NCBI GenBank assembly: GCA_001768515.1
Contig: MEOA01000001.1
Span: forward strand, 62,001 to 126,000
Length of the DNA: 64,000 nt
Reading direction: 5' to 3'
DNA from: Bacteroidetes bacterium GWE2_42_24
GTDB lineage: Bacteria > Bacteroidota > Bacteroidia > Bacteroidales > TTA-H9
Part shown: positions 27,632 through 37,405 of the stretch, piece after piece
How positions within the stretch are numbered: the first letter of the stretch is position 1
How the letters are laid out: every line of letters starts with the position of its first letter
Made by a program: the position numbers and the translations under genes
Notes under the pieces: generated by a model
What the model was told of the DNA's origin: nothing
The model's input: the letters and a program-made list of their open reading frames with translations, nothing else
Databases searched by the model: none

Positions 27632-28384
27632 ATGTATAACCTGCTGAAAGAAATTCGGATACGTTTTTCAAGCGACAGGGAAATGTACAGAACACTTAAA
27701 AATATTTTCGGGTTCTATCCCGGAAATATTTTTTTGTATAAACTGGCATTCCGACATCGTTCAGCAGCTACCGAAATGATCGGAGGAAACCGAATTAGCA
27801 ATGAGCGGCTTGAGTTTCTCGGTGATGCTATCCTCGACGCGGTAGTAGCAGATTATATGTTCAAAAAATTCCCCCTACGCGATGAAGGATTCCTCACCGA
27901 AATGCGTTCTAAAGTTGTGAGCCGCACACAACTCAACAAACTTTGCCTTAAACTCGGACTCAACACTTTCATCACAGCCGGCTCTGATTTACACAGTACA
28001 TGGCGTTCTATAAACGGGGACGCTTTTGAAGCATTTATTGGGGCACTTTACCTCGACAAAGGATACAGCTTTACCCGGCAGATTATCATACAGCGTATTA
28101 TCAATGTCTATTTCGACATGGAAACACTGGTGAGCACCGATTTCAATTTCAAAAGTAAGCTGATCGAATGGGGGCAGCGGGAAAAACGAAATGTTGCTTT
28201 CCATACATCAGGAGAAACCGGAACAAACCACAACAGGCTCTACCTTGTTGATGCACTCATCGACAACGACATATTTGGGCAGGGGCAGGATTTCTCGATT
28301 AAAGGGGCAGAACAACAAGCTTCGGAAAAAGCGCTGGCGCGTCTGCGCGAAGAAAACCTAATAACTCCGGCCGACCCCACCTGA
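27632..28384 (+). CDS. rnc: Ribonuclease III
   Basis: 250 residues. RNase III cleaves double-stranded RNA in rRNA processing and mRNA turnover. The nuclease signature NERLEFLGDAILDAVVADYMF is present (about residues 52-72), as is the second acidic cluster GDAFEAFIGALYLDKG (about 127-142). The C-terminal double-stranded-RNA-binding domain (about 170-245) shows FKSKLIEWGQ and a final AEQQASEKALARL helix. The N-terminal extension of about 30 residues is common in Bacteroidota. Third gene of acpP-fabF-rnc. Confidence 0.96.
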   Translation: MYNLLKEIRIRFSSDREMYRTLKNIFGFYPGNIFLYKLAFRHRSAATEMIGGNRISNERLEFLGDAILDAVVADYMFKKFPLRDEGFLTEMRSKVVSRTQLNKLCLKLGLNTFITAGSDLHSTWRSINGDAFEAFIGALYLDKGYSFTRQIIIQRIINVYFDMETLVSTDFNFKSKLIEWGQREKRNVAFHTSGETGTNHNRLYLVDALIDNDIFGQGQDFSIKGAEQQASEKALARLREENLITPADPT

Positions 28385-28433
28385 GGAAAACCTCTTCCTC
28401 TTCACCTGAATTAACCCACTTTTGAATTTCCGA

Positions 28434-28464
28434 TTGTACAGACAGCCAACGATTACTATCTTTG
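28434..28464 (+). promoter_or_regulatory. Bacteroidota-type promoter of the IPExxxVDY-pyk operon
   Basis: TTG at 28434-28436, a 20-base spacer and TATCTTTG at 28457-28464 match the -33/-7 consensus. Transcription should begin near 28471, about 55 bases before the first gene. Confidence 0.6.
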
Positions 28465-28526
28465 GCATATCTGTTGACATTTTTTGTGTCCAAAGTATTC
28501 TGGTTGCTGCATAAACTATTAAGTAG

Positions 28527-29084
28527 ATGGCTTCACGTAAAATACGGCTAAGCTTTGATCCTTCCGACGATTATCGTCTGATCGGGATTACTACCCCTTT
28601 GCCCGATTACAGCCTCGTCTTTCGAATCAACCGACAGTTGCACTGGGACTTCAAACGTCTGGGTACTTTCCAGGTTCACTATCTCAACGAAATTCAATGG
28701 TTTTTCCTCTTCGCCTACCAGCCCGATGAGTATACAGAATACTACTTCACCGGCAATGCTCACCCCTCCCATTGGATGGCCGAGCCACACCTGCTCATCG
28801 ACAAAGGAGCCCACAGGATCGACACCTTCAGAAACATCCTGACCGATTGTGCTGCCATCGAAGATGTTTTTCTGGCCGATGATTACTCGCACTTCATCAA
28901 TTCTTTAGAACAAACCACTGATGCCCGGCGTAAACGAACAGCCGACCGGATTACCAGCATCCTATACGACCTCGAAATTTTTATGATGGAGCTCTCGCGT
29001 CAATCCAAACCATCAATGCCCAAGGCTGAGTCAATGTACGAAAGAAATCAGAAACAGATATCCTCCAACTCTATAAGCCCATGA
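28527..29084 (+). CDS. IPExxxVDY-family-like protein
   Basis: 185 residues, no signal or membrane segment. The N-terminus (IRLSFDPSDDYRLIGITTPLPDYSLVFRINRQL) has the family layout LIGIxTxLxDYxLxxxIN. The C-terminal motif after which the family is named is degenerate here: in its place is IEDVFLADDYSHF, and a 50-residue tail is added. Function is not known; the gene commonly precedes pyk in Bacteroidota, as here, where its stop overlaps the pyk start by 4 bp (ATGA), so translation is probably coupled. Confidence 0.7.
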   Translation: MASRKIRLSFDPSDDYRLIGITTPLPDYSLVFRINRQLHWDFKRLGTFQVHYLNEIQWFFLFAYQPDEYTEYYFTGNAHPSHWMAEPHLLIDKGAHRIDTFRNILTDCAAIEDVFLADDYSHFINSLEQTTDARRKRTADRITSILYDLEIFMMELSRQSKPSMPKAESMYERNQKQISSNSISP

Positions 29085-30502
29085 AAACAAAAATAATTGC
29101 TACTTTAGGCCCGGCATGCGAAGCCATCGATACCATGGTTAACATGATCCACGCCGGGGTGGATGTCTTCCGGATCAATCTGTCACATCAGGGACCCGAA
29201 GAATGGCGCTCGCGGGTCATCAATGCCCGCTTGGCAGGCAAACGATCGGGGCGCATGCCCGCGTTGCTCTTCGACCTTCAGGGGCCTAAAATCAGAACTG
29301 GGGAAACATCATCGTCAGGAGTCGTCCTTCATACAGGCAACACCATCATCCTTACCAGCAGTTTCAGCAAATGCAATGAAGGGCTGGTATTTGTCAACTA
29401 TAAAGGATTAGTCAGTGACACCAGATGTGGAGAACGAATCCTGATTGACGACGGGAAGATAGCCCTTCAGATCACTGGGACAGAAGGTCCTGACCGGCTG
29501 GTTGTAAAAGTCCTCTCAGGTGGTCTGCTGACTTCCCGCAAAGGTGTTAATTTCCCCGAAACCCGCTTAAATGTACCTGCCCTCACCGATGCGGATAAAG
29601 AAAACATCAAATTAGCCATCGAACTAGAAATCGACTGGCTGGCGCTCTCTTTCGTCCGCTCACCAAAAGATATCGAAGAAGTAAGAGCACTTCTCCAACT
29701 GGCTGGCAGTATGAACCAACCGGGAATAATCGCCAAGATAGAGAAACCTGAAGCCGTGGATACTTTCAGCGAAATACTGAACGTTGCTGATGCTATCATG
29801 ATCGCCCGGGGTGATTTGGGTGTTGAGGTCCCTTTTGAACGCCTTCCCATTATTCAAAAGGACATTATCAGACAATGTATTTCAGCTGCCAAACCAGTCA
29901 TTGTGGCCACCCAGATGCTTGAAGGAATGATGAACAGCCTGCAACCTACTCGGGCCGAGATTAATGACATCGCCAATTCTGTTCTCGACGGTGCTGATAC
30001 CCTGATGCTCAGCGGAGAAACAGCGACAGGCCTTCACCCCATAGAATCAGTTGAAACCATGCAACGGGTCATCAACCGGATTGAATTATCAGGCGAAGTT
30101 AATCAAAACAGAAGAGACGCTTTACCTGGAACAACCGAAAGATTCATCACCGACACACTCATTCAAAATGCCACCCAGCTGGCCACTGAAACCAGTGCTA
30201 AAGCAATTACAGCTTATACCCATACCGGCTATACAGCCTTCAGGCTGGCGGCTCACAGGCCTAAAGCCCGGATTTTCATTTTTACAGATAATCCGTGGCT
30301 TCCTTCAAGACTTAAACTTCTTTGGGGCGTTGAAGCTCTCTTCCTGCCCAAGCCATCTAAGACAGTTGATTACACCGAGATGATGCGTCAGGCACTAACC
30401 CGTAACAGATGGCTTGACAAAGGCGACGTTGTCATTCATCTGGCCAGCTTTCCTCTCAGCGCGAAAGGAAAAACAAATATGCTTTACCTTGCATCGGTTT
30501 GA
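29081..30502 (+). CDS. pyk: Pyruvate kinase
   Basis: 473 residues. It transfers phosphate from phosphoenolpyruvate to ADP, the last step of glycolysis. The N-terminal KIIATLGPA and FRINLSHQ (substrate/K+ region), the B-domain, the signature IIAKIEKPEAVD with catalytic Lys, ARGDLGVEVP (metal-binding Glu/Asp) and TQMLEGMMNSLQPTRAEINDIANSVLDG-type motif are all present, split over the barrel domain. The C-terminal allosteric domain is complete. Co-transcribed with the preceding gene. Confidence 0.97.
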   Translation: MKTKIIATLGPACEAIDTMVNMIHAGVDVFRINLSHQGPEEWRSRVINARLAGKRSGRMPALLFDLQGPKIRTGETSSSGVVLHTGNTIILTSSFSKCNEGLVFVNYKGLVSDTRCGERILIDDGKIALQITGTEGPDRLVVKVLSGGLLTSRKGVNFPETRLNVPALTDADKENIKLAIELEIDWLALSFVRSPKDIEEVRALLQLAGSMNQPGIIAKIEKPEAVDTFSEILNVADAIMIARGDLGVEVPFERLPIIQKDIIRQCISAAKPVIVATQMLEGMMNSLQPTRAEINDIANSVLDGADTLMLSGETATGLHPIESVETMQRVINRIELSGEVNQNRRDALPGTTERFITDTLIQNATQLATETSAKAITAYTHTGYTAFRLAAHRPKARIFIFTDNPWLPSRLKLLWGVEALFLPKPSKTVDYTEMMRQALTRNRWLDKGDVVIHLASFPLSAKGKTNMLYLASV

Positions 30503-30672
30503 GGTACCCCACGAAATTACCTGACCCATGAACCTTTGCAATATGTTATTGTTCGTGAAGCACACGATTGCAATCCAATAAGTAAAATTTTTGAACCTGA
30601 ACACTTCCGGGTTTCCTTTATTTTTAGTAATCTTGCATACGATTATCAGCTCCAAAACTGAGATTCATTATC

Positions 30673-31791
30673 ATGAAAAGAACTTTGAAAAAAGCCCTGT
30701 ACCAACTGGTACCTTACTGGGCTTTCTTATTGGCCGGAATAATGCTGACTACTGTCGTTCAGGGAGAATCGGTACAGCCACCAGACCATCAGACCACCGA
30801 AAAGGAGGCTTTCGCTGCGGGTGAAATGATTATCGATCACGTAGTCGATGCCCATGAATGGCATATCGCGGTCGTTGGCCATACCCATATCACGATACCC
30901 CTTCCTGTCATCCTTTGGCACAATGGGCAGTTCCATGCATTCAGCAGCTCAAATTTCCATCATGGTCATGATGCCTATAATGGGTTCAGATTGATGAGCG
31001 AAGAACCTTACAAGGGCAAAATCATAAGTGTTACAACGGCTACTGACGGCCTTGAAGTGATCAACCCAGACCTACCCCTCGATTTTTCCATCACAAAAAA
31101 CGTCCTGTCAGTGTTCATGAGCTCTGCGCTCATTGCGATCCTCTTTATTGTAATCGCCCGGAACTACAAACGAACCCGTGGTCATGCACCTAAAGGAATT
31201 CAATCCCTGATGGAACCCATTATCCTTTTTATCCGTGATGATATTGCAAAGGCATCCATTGGGCATCATTATGAAAAGTTTACCCCATATCTGCTCACCA
31301 TCTTTTTCTTCATTTTTCTGAACAACCTACTGGGAATAGTACCTTTCTTCCCTGGTGGAGCCAACGTAACAGGAAATATCGGCGTAACGGCTGTGCTGGC
31401 ACTGTTTACTTTTGGCATCACAACTTTTTCAGGAAATAAAGCCTATTGGAAACATATCTTCAACGCCCCGGGTGTCCCCTGGTGGCTAAAACTTCCTGTG
31501 CCGCTGATGCCTGTTGTTGAACTCGTCGGTGTCTTTACGAAACCCTTCGTACTGATGGTTCGTCTCTTCGCAAATATTACAGCCGGACATATTATCATCC
31601 TCGGATTCATGAGCCTTATCTTCATTTTTGGCAATATGAATCCGGTTACAGGCTATAGTGTTTCGATTGTTTCTGTGGGTTTTGCCATTTTCATGGGTTT
31701 ACTTGAATGTCTGGTAGCGCTCATTCAGGCCTATGTATTCACCCTGTTGTCGGCTATTTACTTTGGCATGGCCACCGATGATCATCACTAA
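30673..31791 (+). CDS. atpB: F0F1 ATP synthase subunit a
   Basis: 372 residues, longer than the roughly 270 of E. coli because of an N-terminal region of about 140 residues that contains a signal-like helix and a His-rich stretch (HVVDAHEWHIAVVGHTHIT); this extension is usual in Bacteroidota. The membrane part forms the ion half-channels; the essential arginine lies in LMVRLFANITAGHI. The gene begins an atpB-E-F-H-A-G run. It is 170 bp after pyk with no clear terminator between them. Confidence 0.95.
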   Translation: MKRTLKKALYQLVPYWAFLLAGIMLTTVVQGESVQPPDHQTTEKEAFAAGEMIIDHVVDAHEWHIAVVGHTHITIPLPVILWHNGQFHAFSSSNFHHGHDAYNGFRLMSEEPYKGKIISVTTATDGLEVINPDLPLDFSITKNVLSVFMSSALIAILFIVIARNYKRTRGHAPKGIQSLMEPIILFIRDDIAKASIGHHYEKFTPYLLTIFFFIFLNNLLGIVPFFPGGANVTGNIGVTAVLALFTFGITTFSGNKAYWKHIFNAPGVPWWLKLPVPLMPVVELVGVFTKPFVLMVRLFANITAGHIIILGFMSLIFIFGNMNPVTGYSVSIVSVGFAIFMGLLECLVALIQAYVFTLLSAIYFGMATDDHH

Positions 31792-31839
31792 TCCCATTTT
31801 ATCTTCAAATTTGTAAAACCACCTTAAATTCAAGTTTAT

Positions 31840-32100
31840 ATGTCACTTTTATCAGTTTTATTACAGGCTGCTGCCGACTTGACTCCTTACGCAAAATTTG
31901 GAGCCGCTATCGGAGCCGGTATTTCAGTTTTAGGTGCTGCCCTCGGTATCGGCAACATCGGCGCCCGCGCCCTTGAGTCGATTGCCCGTCAACCTGAAGC
32001 TACTGGCGACATCAGAACGAACATGATTGTGGCCGCTGCGCTTATCGAAGGTGTTGCCTTCTTTGCAATCGTGGTGTGTCTGCTCATTCTGTTCATCTGA
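31840..32100 (+). CDS. atpE: F0F1 ATP synthase subunit c
   Basis: 86 residues forming a two-helix hairpin; many copies assemble the rotor ring. The polar loop ARQPEA is at about 49-54 and the ion-binding Glu70 lies in AALIEGVAFF. The Na+-type residues (Gln in helix 1 and Ser/Thr after the helix-2 Glu) are absent: the aligned positions are Ile and Gly, so proton coupling is likely. A stable hairpin sits immediately downstream, before atpF. Confidence 0.97.
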   Translation: MSLLSVLLQAAADLTPYAKFGAAIGAGISVLGAALGIGNIGARALESIARQPEATGDIRTNMIVAAALIEGVAFFAIVVCLLILFI

Positions 32101-32114
32101 TTCATCAATCAGCC

Positions 32115-32156
32115 GGGGACTCTGACAGGTAACGGTTGGTTACCGGGCAGAGCCCC
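32115..32156 (+). repeat. Long hairpin between atpE and atpF
   Basis: An outer stem GGGG-A-CTCTG (32115-32124) pairs with CAGAGCCCC (32148-32156) with one bulged A, and an inner stem GGTAAC (32128-32133) pairs with GTTACC (32139-32144). The structure starts 14 bases after the atpE stop and lacks a strong U-run. It could stabilise the atpE end of the mRNA or attenuate the genes downstream. Confidence 0.6.
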
Positions 32157-32199
32157 CTCATTTTATCGAATTTAAACCTCAATAAATAATAATTGGTAT

Positions 32200-32694
32200 A
32201 TGGAATTAGTAACCCCGGGAATAGGTCTGATATTCTGGATGACCCTTTCGTTTGGACTGTTGCTTTTCGTCTTGACAAAGTTTGCCTGGAGGCCAATCAT
32301 GTCGATGCTCAGAGAACGTGAACAATCGATCGAAGAAGCACTTCATGAAGCTGATAAAGCCCGCGATGAGATGAAGCAGTTGCAGGCCCACAATATTGAG
32401 CTGCTTAATCAGGCCAAAGAAGAGCGCGATGCCATTCTGAAAGATGCACGTCAGATCAGGGAAAAACTGATTGAAGAAGCCCGCGAAAAAGCAGGCCGCG
32501 AATATGACCGTTTATTGGAATCAGCTCAGGAAGCCATAAAAAATGAGAAAATGGCCGCCATTACTGAGTTAAAAAACGAAATCGCCACTCTAAGTATCGA
32601 CATCGCTGAAAGACTCATGCGTGAACGCCTCACTTCAGCCGAAAAACAAGATGGACTGGTTCAAAAACTCATCAACGAGATTAAAATTAATTAG
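32200..32694 (+). CDS. atpF: F0F1 ATP synthase subunit b
   Basis: 164 residues. One N-terminal membrane helix (about 8-28, GLIFWMTLSFGLLLFVLTKF) is followed by a long charged helix that forms the peripheral stalk joining F0 to F1 (REREQSIEEALHEADKARDEM and onward). The right-handed coiled-coil pattern and length are normal. It ends 20 bp before atpH. Confidence 0.95.
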   Translation: MELVTPGIGLIFWMTLSFGLLLFVLTKFAWRPIMSMLREREQSIEEALHEADKARDEMKQLQAHNIELLNQAKEERDAILKDARQIREKLIEEAREKAGREYDRLLESAQEAIKNEKMAAITELKNEIATLSIDIAERLMRERLTSAEKQDGLVQKLINEIKIN

Positions 32695-32714
32695 CCGTTG
32701 AAAACCTTTAGACC

Positions 32715-33272
32715 ATGAAAGAAACCCAACTGGCCCGCCGGTACGCTCTTGCACTGTTTTCGGTTGCCCGTGAACTCAAACTGACGACGAAGGTTGCAGA
32801 AGATTTCGACCAATTAATTACTGTGATCAGACAAAACAGCGACTTCAGAACCTTGCTTAATAGTCCGGTAATCCCTGCTCATAAAAAAATCAGCATTCTG
32901 AAATCATTGTTTTCGCCTCACATGCATGAGCTCAGTATTCGCTTTATGATTCTGCTTGCCAAACATGAACGCGAACGATATCTGGAACTTGTGGCCGAAC
33001 AAATAGGTGTGCTTTACCATGAATTTATGGGCATCGTTATCGTACGCGTTACTTCAGCAGCTCCGCTCAGTACAGAAAACCGTAACCAACTTTTAGAACA
33101 TTTAAATGAAACGCTGGGCGACAAACTCGAGCTTCAGGAGGTCGTTGATCCTGAACTCGTAGGTGGCTTTATCCTCGACTGGAACGACCAACGTTATGAC
33201 GCCTCCCTGTTGCGTCAGGTGAAAGAATTACGAAAAGAATTTCAGGAAAATCTATACGTCAGACAATTTTAA
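32715..33272 (+). CDS. atpH: F0F1 ATP synthase subunit delta
   Basis: 185 residues. It caps the F1 head and binds subunit b. The N-terminal six-helix domain starts with LARRYALALFSVAREL and the C-terminal part contains the OSCP signature near VDPELVGGFILDWNDQRYDASL. No membrane segments. It lies 13 bp before atpA. Confidence 0.95.
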   Translation: MKETQLARRYALALFSVARELKLTTKVAEDFDQLITVIRQNSDFRTLLNSPVIPAHKKISILKSLFSPHMHELSIRFMILLAKHERERYLELVAEQIGVLYHEFMGIVIVRVTSAAPLSTENRNQLLEHLNETLGDKLELQEVVDPELVGGFILDWNDQRYDASLLRQVKELRKEFQENLYVRQF

Positions 33273-33285
33273 AAATTGATATATA

Positions 33286-34869
33286 ATGGCAGAAATTAAA
33301 CCTGCAGAAGTATCGGCCATTCTCCGGCAGCAACTAGCCGGCCATAAAAGCCAGTCAGAACTTGAAGAGGTGGGTGTGGTATTGCAGATCGGTGATGGTA
33401 TTGCCCGCATCTATGGATTGACCAATGCCCAGTCGGGCGAACTCATCGAATTTGAGAAAGAAAGCCTAATGGCGATCGTACTCAATCTTGAAGAAGACAA
33501 CGTAGGAGCTGTACTTCTCGGCGAATCAACCCAGATCAAAGAGGGGGATACCGTGAAGCGAACAGGTCGTATTGCCTCCCTTAAAGTAGGCGAAGGGTTA
33601 CTTGGTCGTGTAGTAGACACCCTTGGCAACCCTGTTGACGGGAAAGGAGCCCTCACAGGACAACTTTACGAGATGCCTCTCGAACGCAAAGCACCCGGGG
33701 TTATCTTCCGCCGGCCAGTAAATGAGCCTCTCCAAACCGGTATTAAGGCTATCGATGCCATGATTCCCATCGGTCGCGGTCAACGAGAATTGATCATTGG
33801 TGACCGTCAGACTGGAAAATCGGCTATCGCTATCGATACAATCATCAATCAGCGTGAGTTTTACGAAAGAGGCGAACCTGTCTATTGCATCTACGTTGCT
33901 ATCGGACAGAAAGGCTCTACCGTAGCCAATGTGATGAGAACCCTTGAGGAACATGGTGCTCTAGCCTACACAACGATTGTAATGGCCACAGCCTCCGACC
34001 CTGCTGCAATGCAGTTCTACGCTCCGTTTGCAGGTGCCGCAATCGGGGAGTATTTCCGCGACACCGGTCGTCCTGCCCTTGTCATCTATGACGACCTCTC
34101 CAAACAGGCTGTAGCCTACCGCGAAGTATCGTTGCTCCTCCGTCGCCCACCAGGACGTGAAGCTTATCCAGGCGACGTTTTTTACTTACATAGCCGGTTA
34201 CTTGAACGTGCTGCCAGAATCATCGACTCCCACGAAATCGCCGTCAACATGAACGATTTGCCGGACTCCCTCAAGCCGCTCGTTAAGGGAGGAGGTTCAC
34301 TTACCGCTCTGCCCATCATTGAGACGCAGGCTGGTGACGTTTCAGCTTACATCCCAACCAACGTAATCTCCATTACCGACGGGCAGATCTTCCTTGAATC
34401 AAACCTGTTTAATGCAGGAGTAAGACCCGCAATCAACGTTGGCATCTCTGTTTCTCGTGTAGGTGGTAACGCCCAAATCAAGTCGATGAAAAAAGTGGCC
34501 GGAACCCTGAAGATAGATCAGGCTCAATACCGTGAACTGGAAGCTTTCGCCAAGTTTGGTTCCGACCTCGACGCTGCCACCATGGCCGTTCTTGACAAGG
34601 GAAAACGCAACGTGGAAATCCTCAAACAAGGTCAATTTAGTCCAATGACCGTTGAAAAACAAATTGCTATTCTTTTCTGCGGAACCCGTGGTCTCATGCA
34701 AAAGGTACCGGTTAACCGGATTCATGACTTCGAGCTTGAATTCCTTCACCAACTGGAGGTTCATTCACCAGAAACACTGAAGACCCTGAAAGCCGGTCAA
34801 CTTACCGATGAAGTGATTACCCGGCTCGAAGAACTGGCCAAAGAGGTATCACGCAAATACGAAAAATAA
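33286..34869 (+). CDS. atpA: F0F1 ATP synthase subunit alpha
   Basis: 527 residues. It forms the non-catalytic nucleotide-binding positions of the F1 head. The Walker A motif GDRQTGKSA (about residues 169-177), the beta-barrel N-terminus ([22 protein letters not shown]), the DDLSKQA region and the alpha-subunit C-terminal helical domain are present. Length is slightly above E. coli (513), normal for the phylum. The partner beta subunit gene (atpD) is not in this window. Confidence 0.98.
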   Translation: MAEIKPAEVSAILRQQLAGHKSQSELEEVGVVLQIGDGIARIYGLTNAQSGELIEFEKESLMAIVLNLEEDNVGAVLLGESTQIKEGDTVKRTGRIASLKVGEGLLGRVVDTLGNPVDGKGALTGQLYEMPLERKAPGVIFRRPVNEPLQTGIKAIDAMIPIGRGQRELIIGDRQTGKSAIAIDTIINQREFYERGEPVYCIYVAIGQKGSTVANVMRTLEEHGALAYTTIVMATASDPAAMQFYAPFAGAAIGEYFRDTGRPALVIYDDLSKQAVAYREVSLLLRRPPGREAYPGDVFYLHSRLLERAARIIDSHEIAVNMNDLPDSLKPLVKGGGSLTALPIIETQAGDVSAYIPTNVISITDGQIFLESNLFNAGVRPAINVGISVSRVGGNAQIKSMKKVAGTLKIDQAQYRELEAFAKFGSDLDAATMAVLDKGKRNVEILKQGQFSPMTVEKQIAILFCGTRGLMQKVPVNRIHDFELEFLHQLEVHSPETLKTLKAGQLTDEVITRLEELAKEVSRKYEK

Positions 34870-34882
34870 ACCACACTGACCC

Positions 34883-35767
34883 ATGCCCAACTTAAAAGAG
34901 GTTCGCCTGCGCATTGAGTCGGTGAAATCGACCCAACAGATTACCAGCGCCATGAAAATGGTCGCGGCATCAAAACTGCGTAGAGCCCAACAGGCTATTG
35001 TAGCCTTAAGACCTTATGCCGTAAAGATGTCTGGCATTCTGCAAAATCTGCAGCAAAATCTGGGCGAACAGGCCGAAAATCCATACATCACGCCTAAACC
35101 TGTCAAAAAAGTACTCATCGTAGTACTTGCCTCAAACCGCGGACTCTGCGGTGCCTTCAACACAAATGTAATCAAGGCAGTGAAAGGGCTCCTTGAAACC
35201 CGTTTTGCCGGGTACTATGAACATGGAAATCTCGGGCTTCTATGTGCCGGGAAGCATGCTACCGACTTTTTTGTAAGACGCGGATATCCGGTCATTGAAC
35301 GTCATGATGAGTTGTTTGAGAAAATGTCCTTCGAGAAGATTGCTCCATTAGCCAGAAAGCTGATGGATTTCTATGTTAAAGGAGAGTACGACCAGATTGT
35401 AATGGTATATAACCAATTCAAGAATGCTGCAGTTCAGTTACTGGTCACCGAACAGCTACTTCCTCTGCCCCTTCCTGAAACCACAGGTACTGTATCAAAC
35501 GTGCAAGCTGATTATATTTTTGAACCAGGTAAAAAAGAAATCCTTGACGAAATCATCCCGAAAGCACTCACCCTTCAGGTTTACAAGGCTTTCATCGACT
35601 CTTTTGCCTCGGAGCAAGGCGCCAGAATGACGGCAATGCATCAGGCCACCGACAATGCCGGGGAACTGATCAAGCAGCTCAAACTGTCGTACAACAAAGC
35701 CCGTCAGAGTGCAATTACTAATGAAATCATTGAAATTGTAGGTGGCGCTGAAGCCCAGAGAGGGTAA
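34883..35767 (+). CDS. atpG: F0F1 ATP synthase subunit gamma
   Basis: 294 residues. It is the central rotor shaft. Long N- and C-terminal helices form the coiled coil: the N-terminal MPNLKEVRLRIESVKSTQQI and ITSAMKMVAASKLRRAQ, and the C-terminal RMTAMHQATDNAGELI. The central Rossmann-like region has VVLASNRGLCGAFN. It is the last F1F0 gene here: no atpD or atpC follows, and a ferritin gene comes 60 bp later. Confidence 0.97.
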   Translation: MPNLKEVRLRIESVKSTQQITSAMKMVAASKLRRAQQAIVALRPYAVKMSGILQNLQQNLGEQAENPYITPKPVKKVLIVVLASNRGLCGAFNTNVIKAVKGLLETRFAGYYEHGNLGLLCAGKHATDFFVRRGYPVIERHDELFEKMSFEKIAPLARKLMDFYVKGEYDQIVMVYNQFKNAAVQLLVTEQLLPLPLPETTGTVSNVQADYIFEPGKKEILDEIIPKALTLQVYKAFIDSFASEQGARMTAMHQATDNAGELIKQLKLSYNKARQSAITNEIIEIVGGAEAQRG

Positions 35768-35827
35768 AACCACAATTTCGCCCTCCCCTGTCAAGGATAA
35801 TTGTAATATAATTATTATTAACAAGCT

Positions 35828-36352
35828 ATGATTAATAAACGAGTAGAAGCTGCCGTAAATGAGCAGATAAAACGTGAAGAACACAGTTCGAGACTCTATC
35901 TTGCCATGGCATCATGGTGCGAAGTGACAGGGTTTCCAGGTGCTGCCGCTTTTCTTTATGCTCAGGCCGAGGAAGAACGGATGCATATGCTCAAGTTTGT
36001 GCATTACCTCAACGACCGCAATGGACACGCTCTCATGTCGGCTCTCGACATGCCAAACCCTGAATATAAATCGTTGAAAGACGTATTCGAACAGGTCATG
36101 AAGCACGAGGAATACATCACAGCCTCCATCAATGAGTTATACGGTGTAAGCTTTGAAGAAAAAGACTTCACCACCGGTAACTTCCTCCAATGGTTTATCA
36201 ACGAACAAATTGAAGAAGAAAGTACCATGCGGGGAATTCTTGATAAACTGAACCTTGCCGGCGATGGCCAATCCGGCGGATTGTTCCACATCGACAAGGA
36301 ATTGACCACCATCGCTACTGCGCGCGCAAATGCTTCTACTACCGCCCAATAG
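35828..36352 (+). CDS. Ferritin (FtnA type, non-haem)
   Basis: 174 residues. Ferritin oxidises Fe(II) and stores it as a mineral in a 24-subunit shell. The four-helix bundle carries ferroxidase residues Glu17, Tyr24, Glu50 and His53, and a later EQIEEE segment. There is no haem-binding Met typical of bacterioferritin, and length fits FtnA. It follows atpG on the same strand, 60 bp apart, and may have its own promoter in that gap. A terminator follows. Confidence 0.93.
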   Translation: MINKRVEAAVNEQIKREEHSSRLYLAMASWCEVTGFPGAAAFLYAQAEEERMHMLKFVHYLNDRNGHALMSALDMPNPEYKSLKDVFEQVMKHEEYITASINELYGVSFEEKDFTTGNFLQWFINEQIEEESTMRGILDKLNLAGDGQSGGLFHIDKELTTIATARANASTTAQ

Positions 36353-36377
36353 CTTTCAAACCATCAGTTATACAATT

Positions 36378-36406
36378 AAGCCCGACTCTTTGTCCGGGCT
36401 TTTTTA
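36378..36406 (+). terminator. Intrinsic terminator after ferritin
   Basis: AAGCCCG (36378-36384) and CGGGCTT (36395-36401) form a 7-bp GC-rich stem with a 10-base loop, followed by a T-run. Confidence 0.8.
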
Positions 36407-36901
36407 ATGCTCCTTAACCACCCTGATTACACTCATCCGGTATCGGTTATCTCAAAACGCTTCCCCTTATCCCCTACTTAACGATGACCCTAATCCCCAC
36501 CAACCCGAACCACCCGGAAAATTTCCTGTGCGCTAAAGGCCACTGTCTTTTGCTGCCTATTAATATATAGTGAAAGATAGTTGCTCACAAAGACTTCCAC
36601 CTGTTACTTACCAACCTGTCAATCATAGCTGTCGACCAATGCCTCCCCGTCTTTCAATTTTCAGGATAGCTAACGAAATCGGTACCTTTTGGCTGTTGCA
36701 ATTTTTAGATCAAATCAGGTCTAAACTACAATAAAGCGCAAAACTAACTATAACAATCAGTAAATCTGTATAAATACAGCAGCTTCGTAAAGACAGCGTG
36801 AAGCATATAGGTTAAAACAATCCCCGGCGACTGCATAGTATAAACTAAATTGAAGAAATAGGGCAATGGGCTATATCAAAGTTTTACCTCATTCGATATG
36901 G

Positions 36902-36965
36902 GTTCGTTTGACGTTCGAAACTTTACGAAGCCGCTTCGAAGCCAGTTCGAAGCCGTAACGAAGCT
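36902..36965. repeat. 11-bp-phased direct repeats with CGAAGCC core
   Basis: CGAAGCC occurs at 36926, 36937 and 36948, with CGAAGCT at 36959, spaced exactly 11 bp. Two GTTCG units upstream continue the phase, so CG falls at 36905, 36916, 36926, 36937, 36948 and 36959. Spacing close to one helical turn puts every unit on the same face of the DNA, as in iterons or arrays of protein-binding sites. There are no spacers of CRISPR size. Confidence 0.7.
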
Positions 36966-37405
36966 ACCCTAACTTTGGCATCTGTTAATCAACAACTTGG
37001 CAATATGCCTTCAGACCCCGTTTTGGAGGGTTTTTAAGGCAATTATGCTGTCCGCGAATAGTTGCTTTCAGGTAGTGATCCGGAGTTAATGCGTTGCTCG
37101 TTTCACGTAGCCATAAGGTGTTAACACATGCTAATAATTGGTGTATAAGTGTCCTGCGAGCCAAAGCCTCCCAAACATACCCCTAACATACTGTAAGCCC
37201 GTTAAAAATATAAGTAAATAAGGCTCTGGTCCCTCTGCGGCATATCTTAGGCCCATCGAAGACCTGATTATCAGTATATTTTAAATGATATATTTGGCTA
37301 CATAAAAATTTATGTCCGGTTATTGTCCGGAAAATTCAGGATTGGGGCGTGCGAAAAAAAATAAATTTCCAATTCGTCCAATTTGCAACTTCTGGTATGG
37401 GTTTG

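Noticed and set aside
31840..32100. Sodium-type ATP synthase c-ring
   Set aside because: The helix-1 Gln and the Ser/Thr after the helix-2 Glu needed for Na+ are replaced by Ile and Gly.
36911..36930. GTTCGAAAC resembling a tRNA T-loop
   Set aside because: The flanks do not form a T-stem, and no acceptor, D or anticodon arm can be drawn around it; it belongs to the 11-bp-phased repeat.
36902..36965. Possible CRISPR array
   Set aside because: Units are 11 bp apart with no spacers of 30 bp or more, and no cas genes are in the window.
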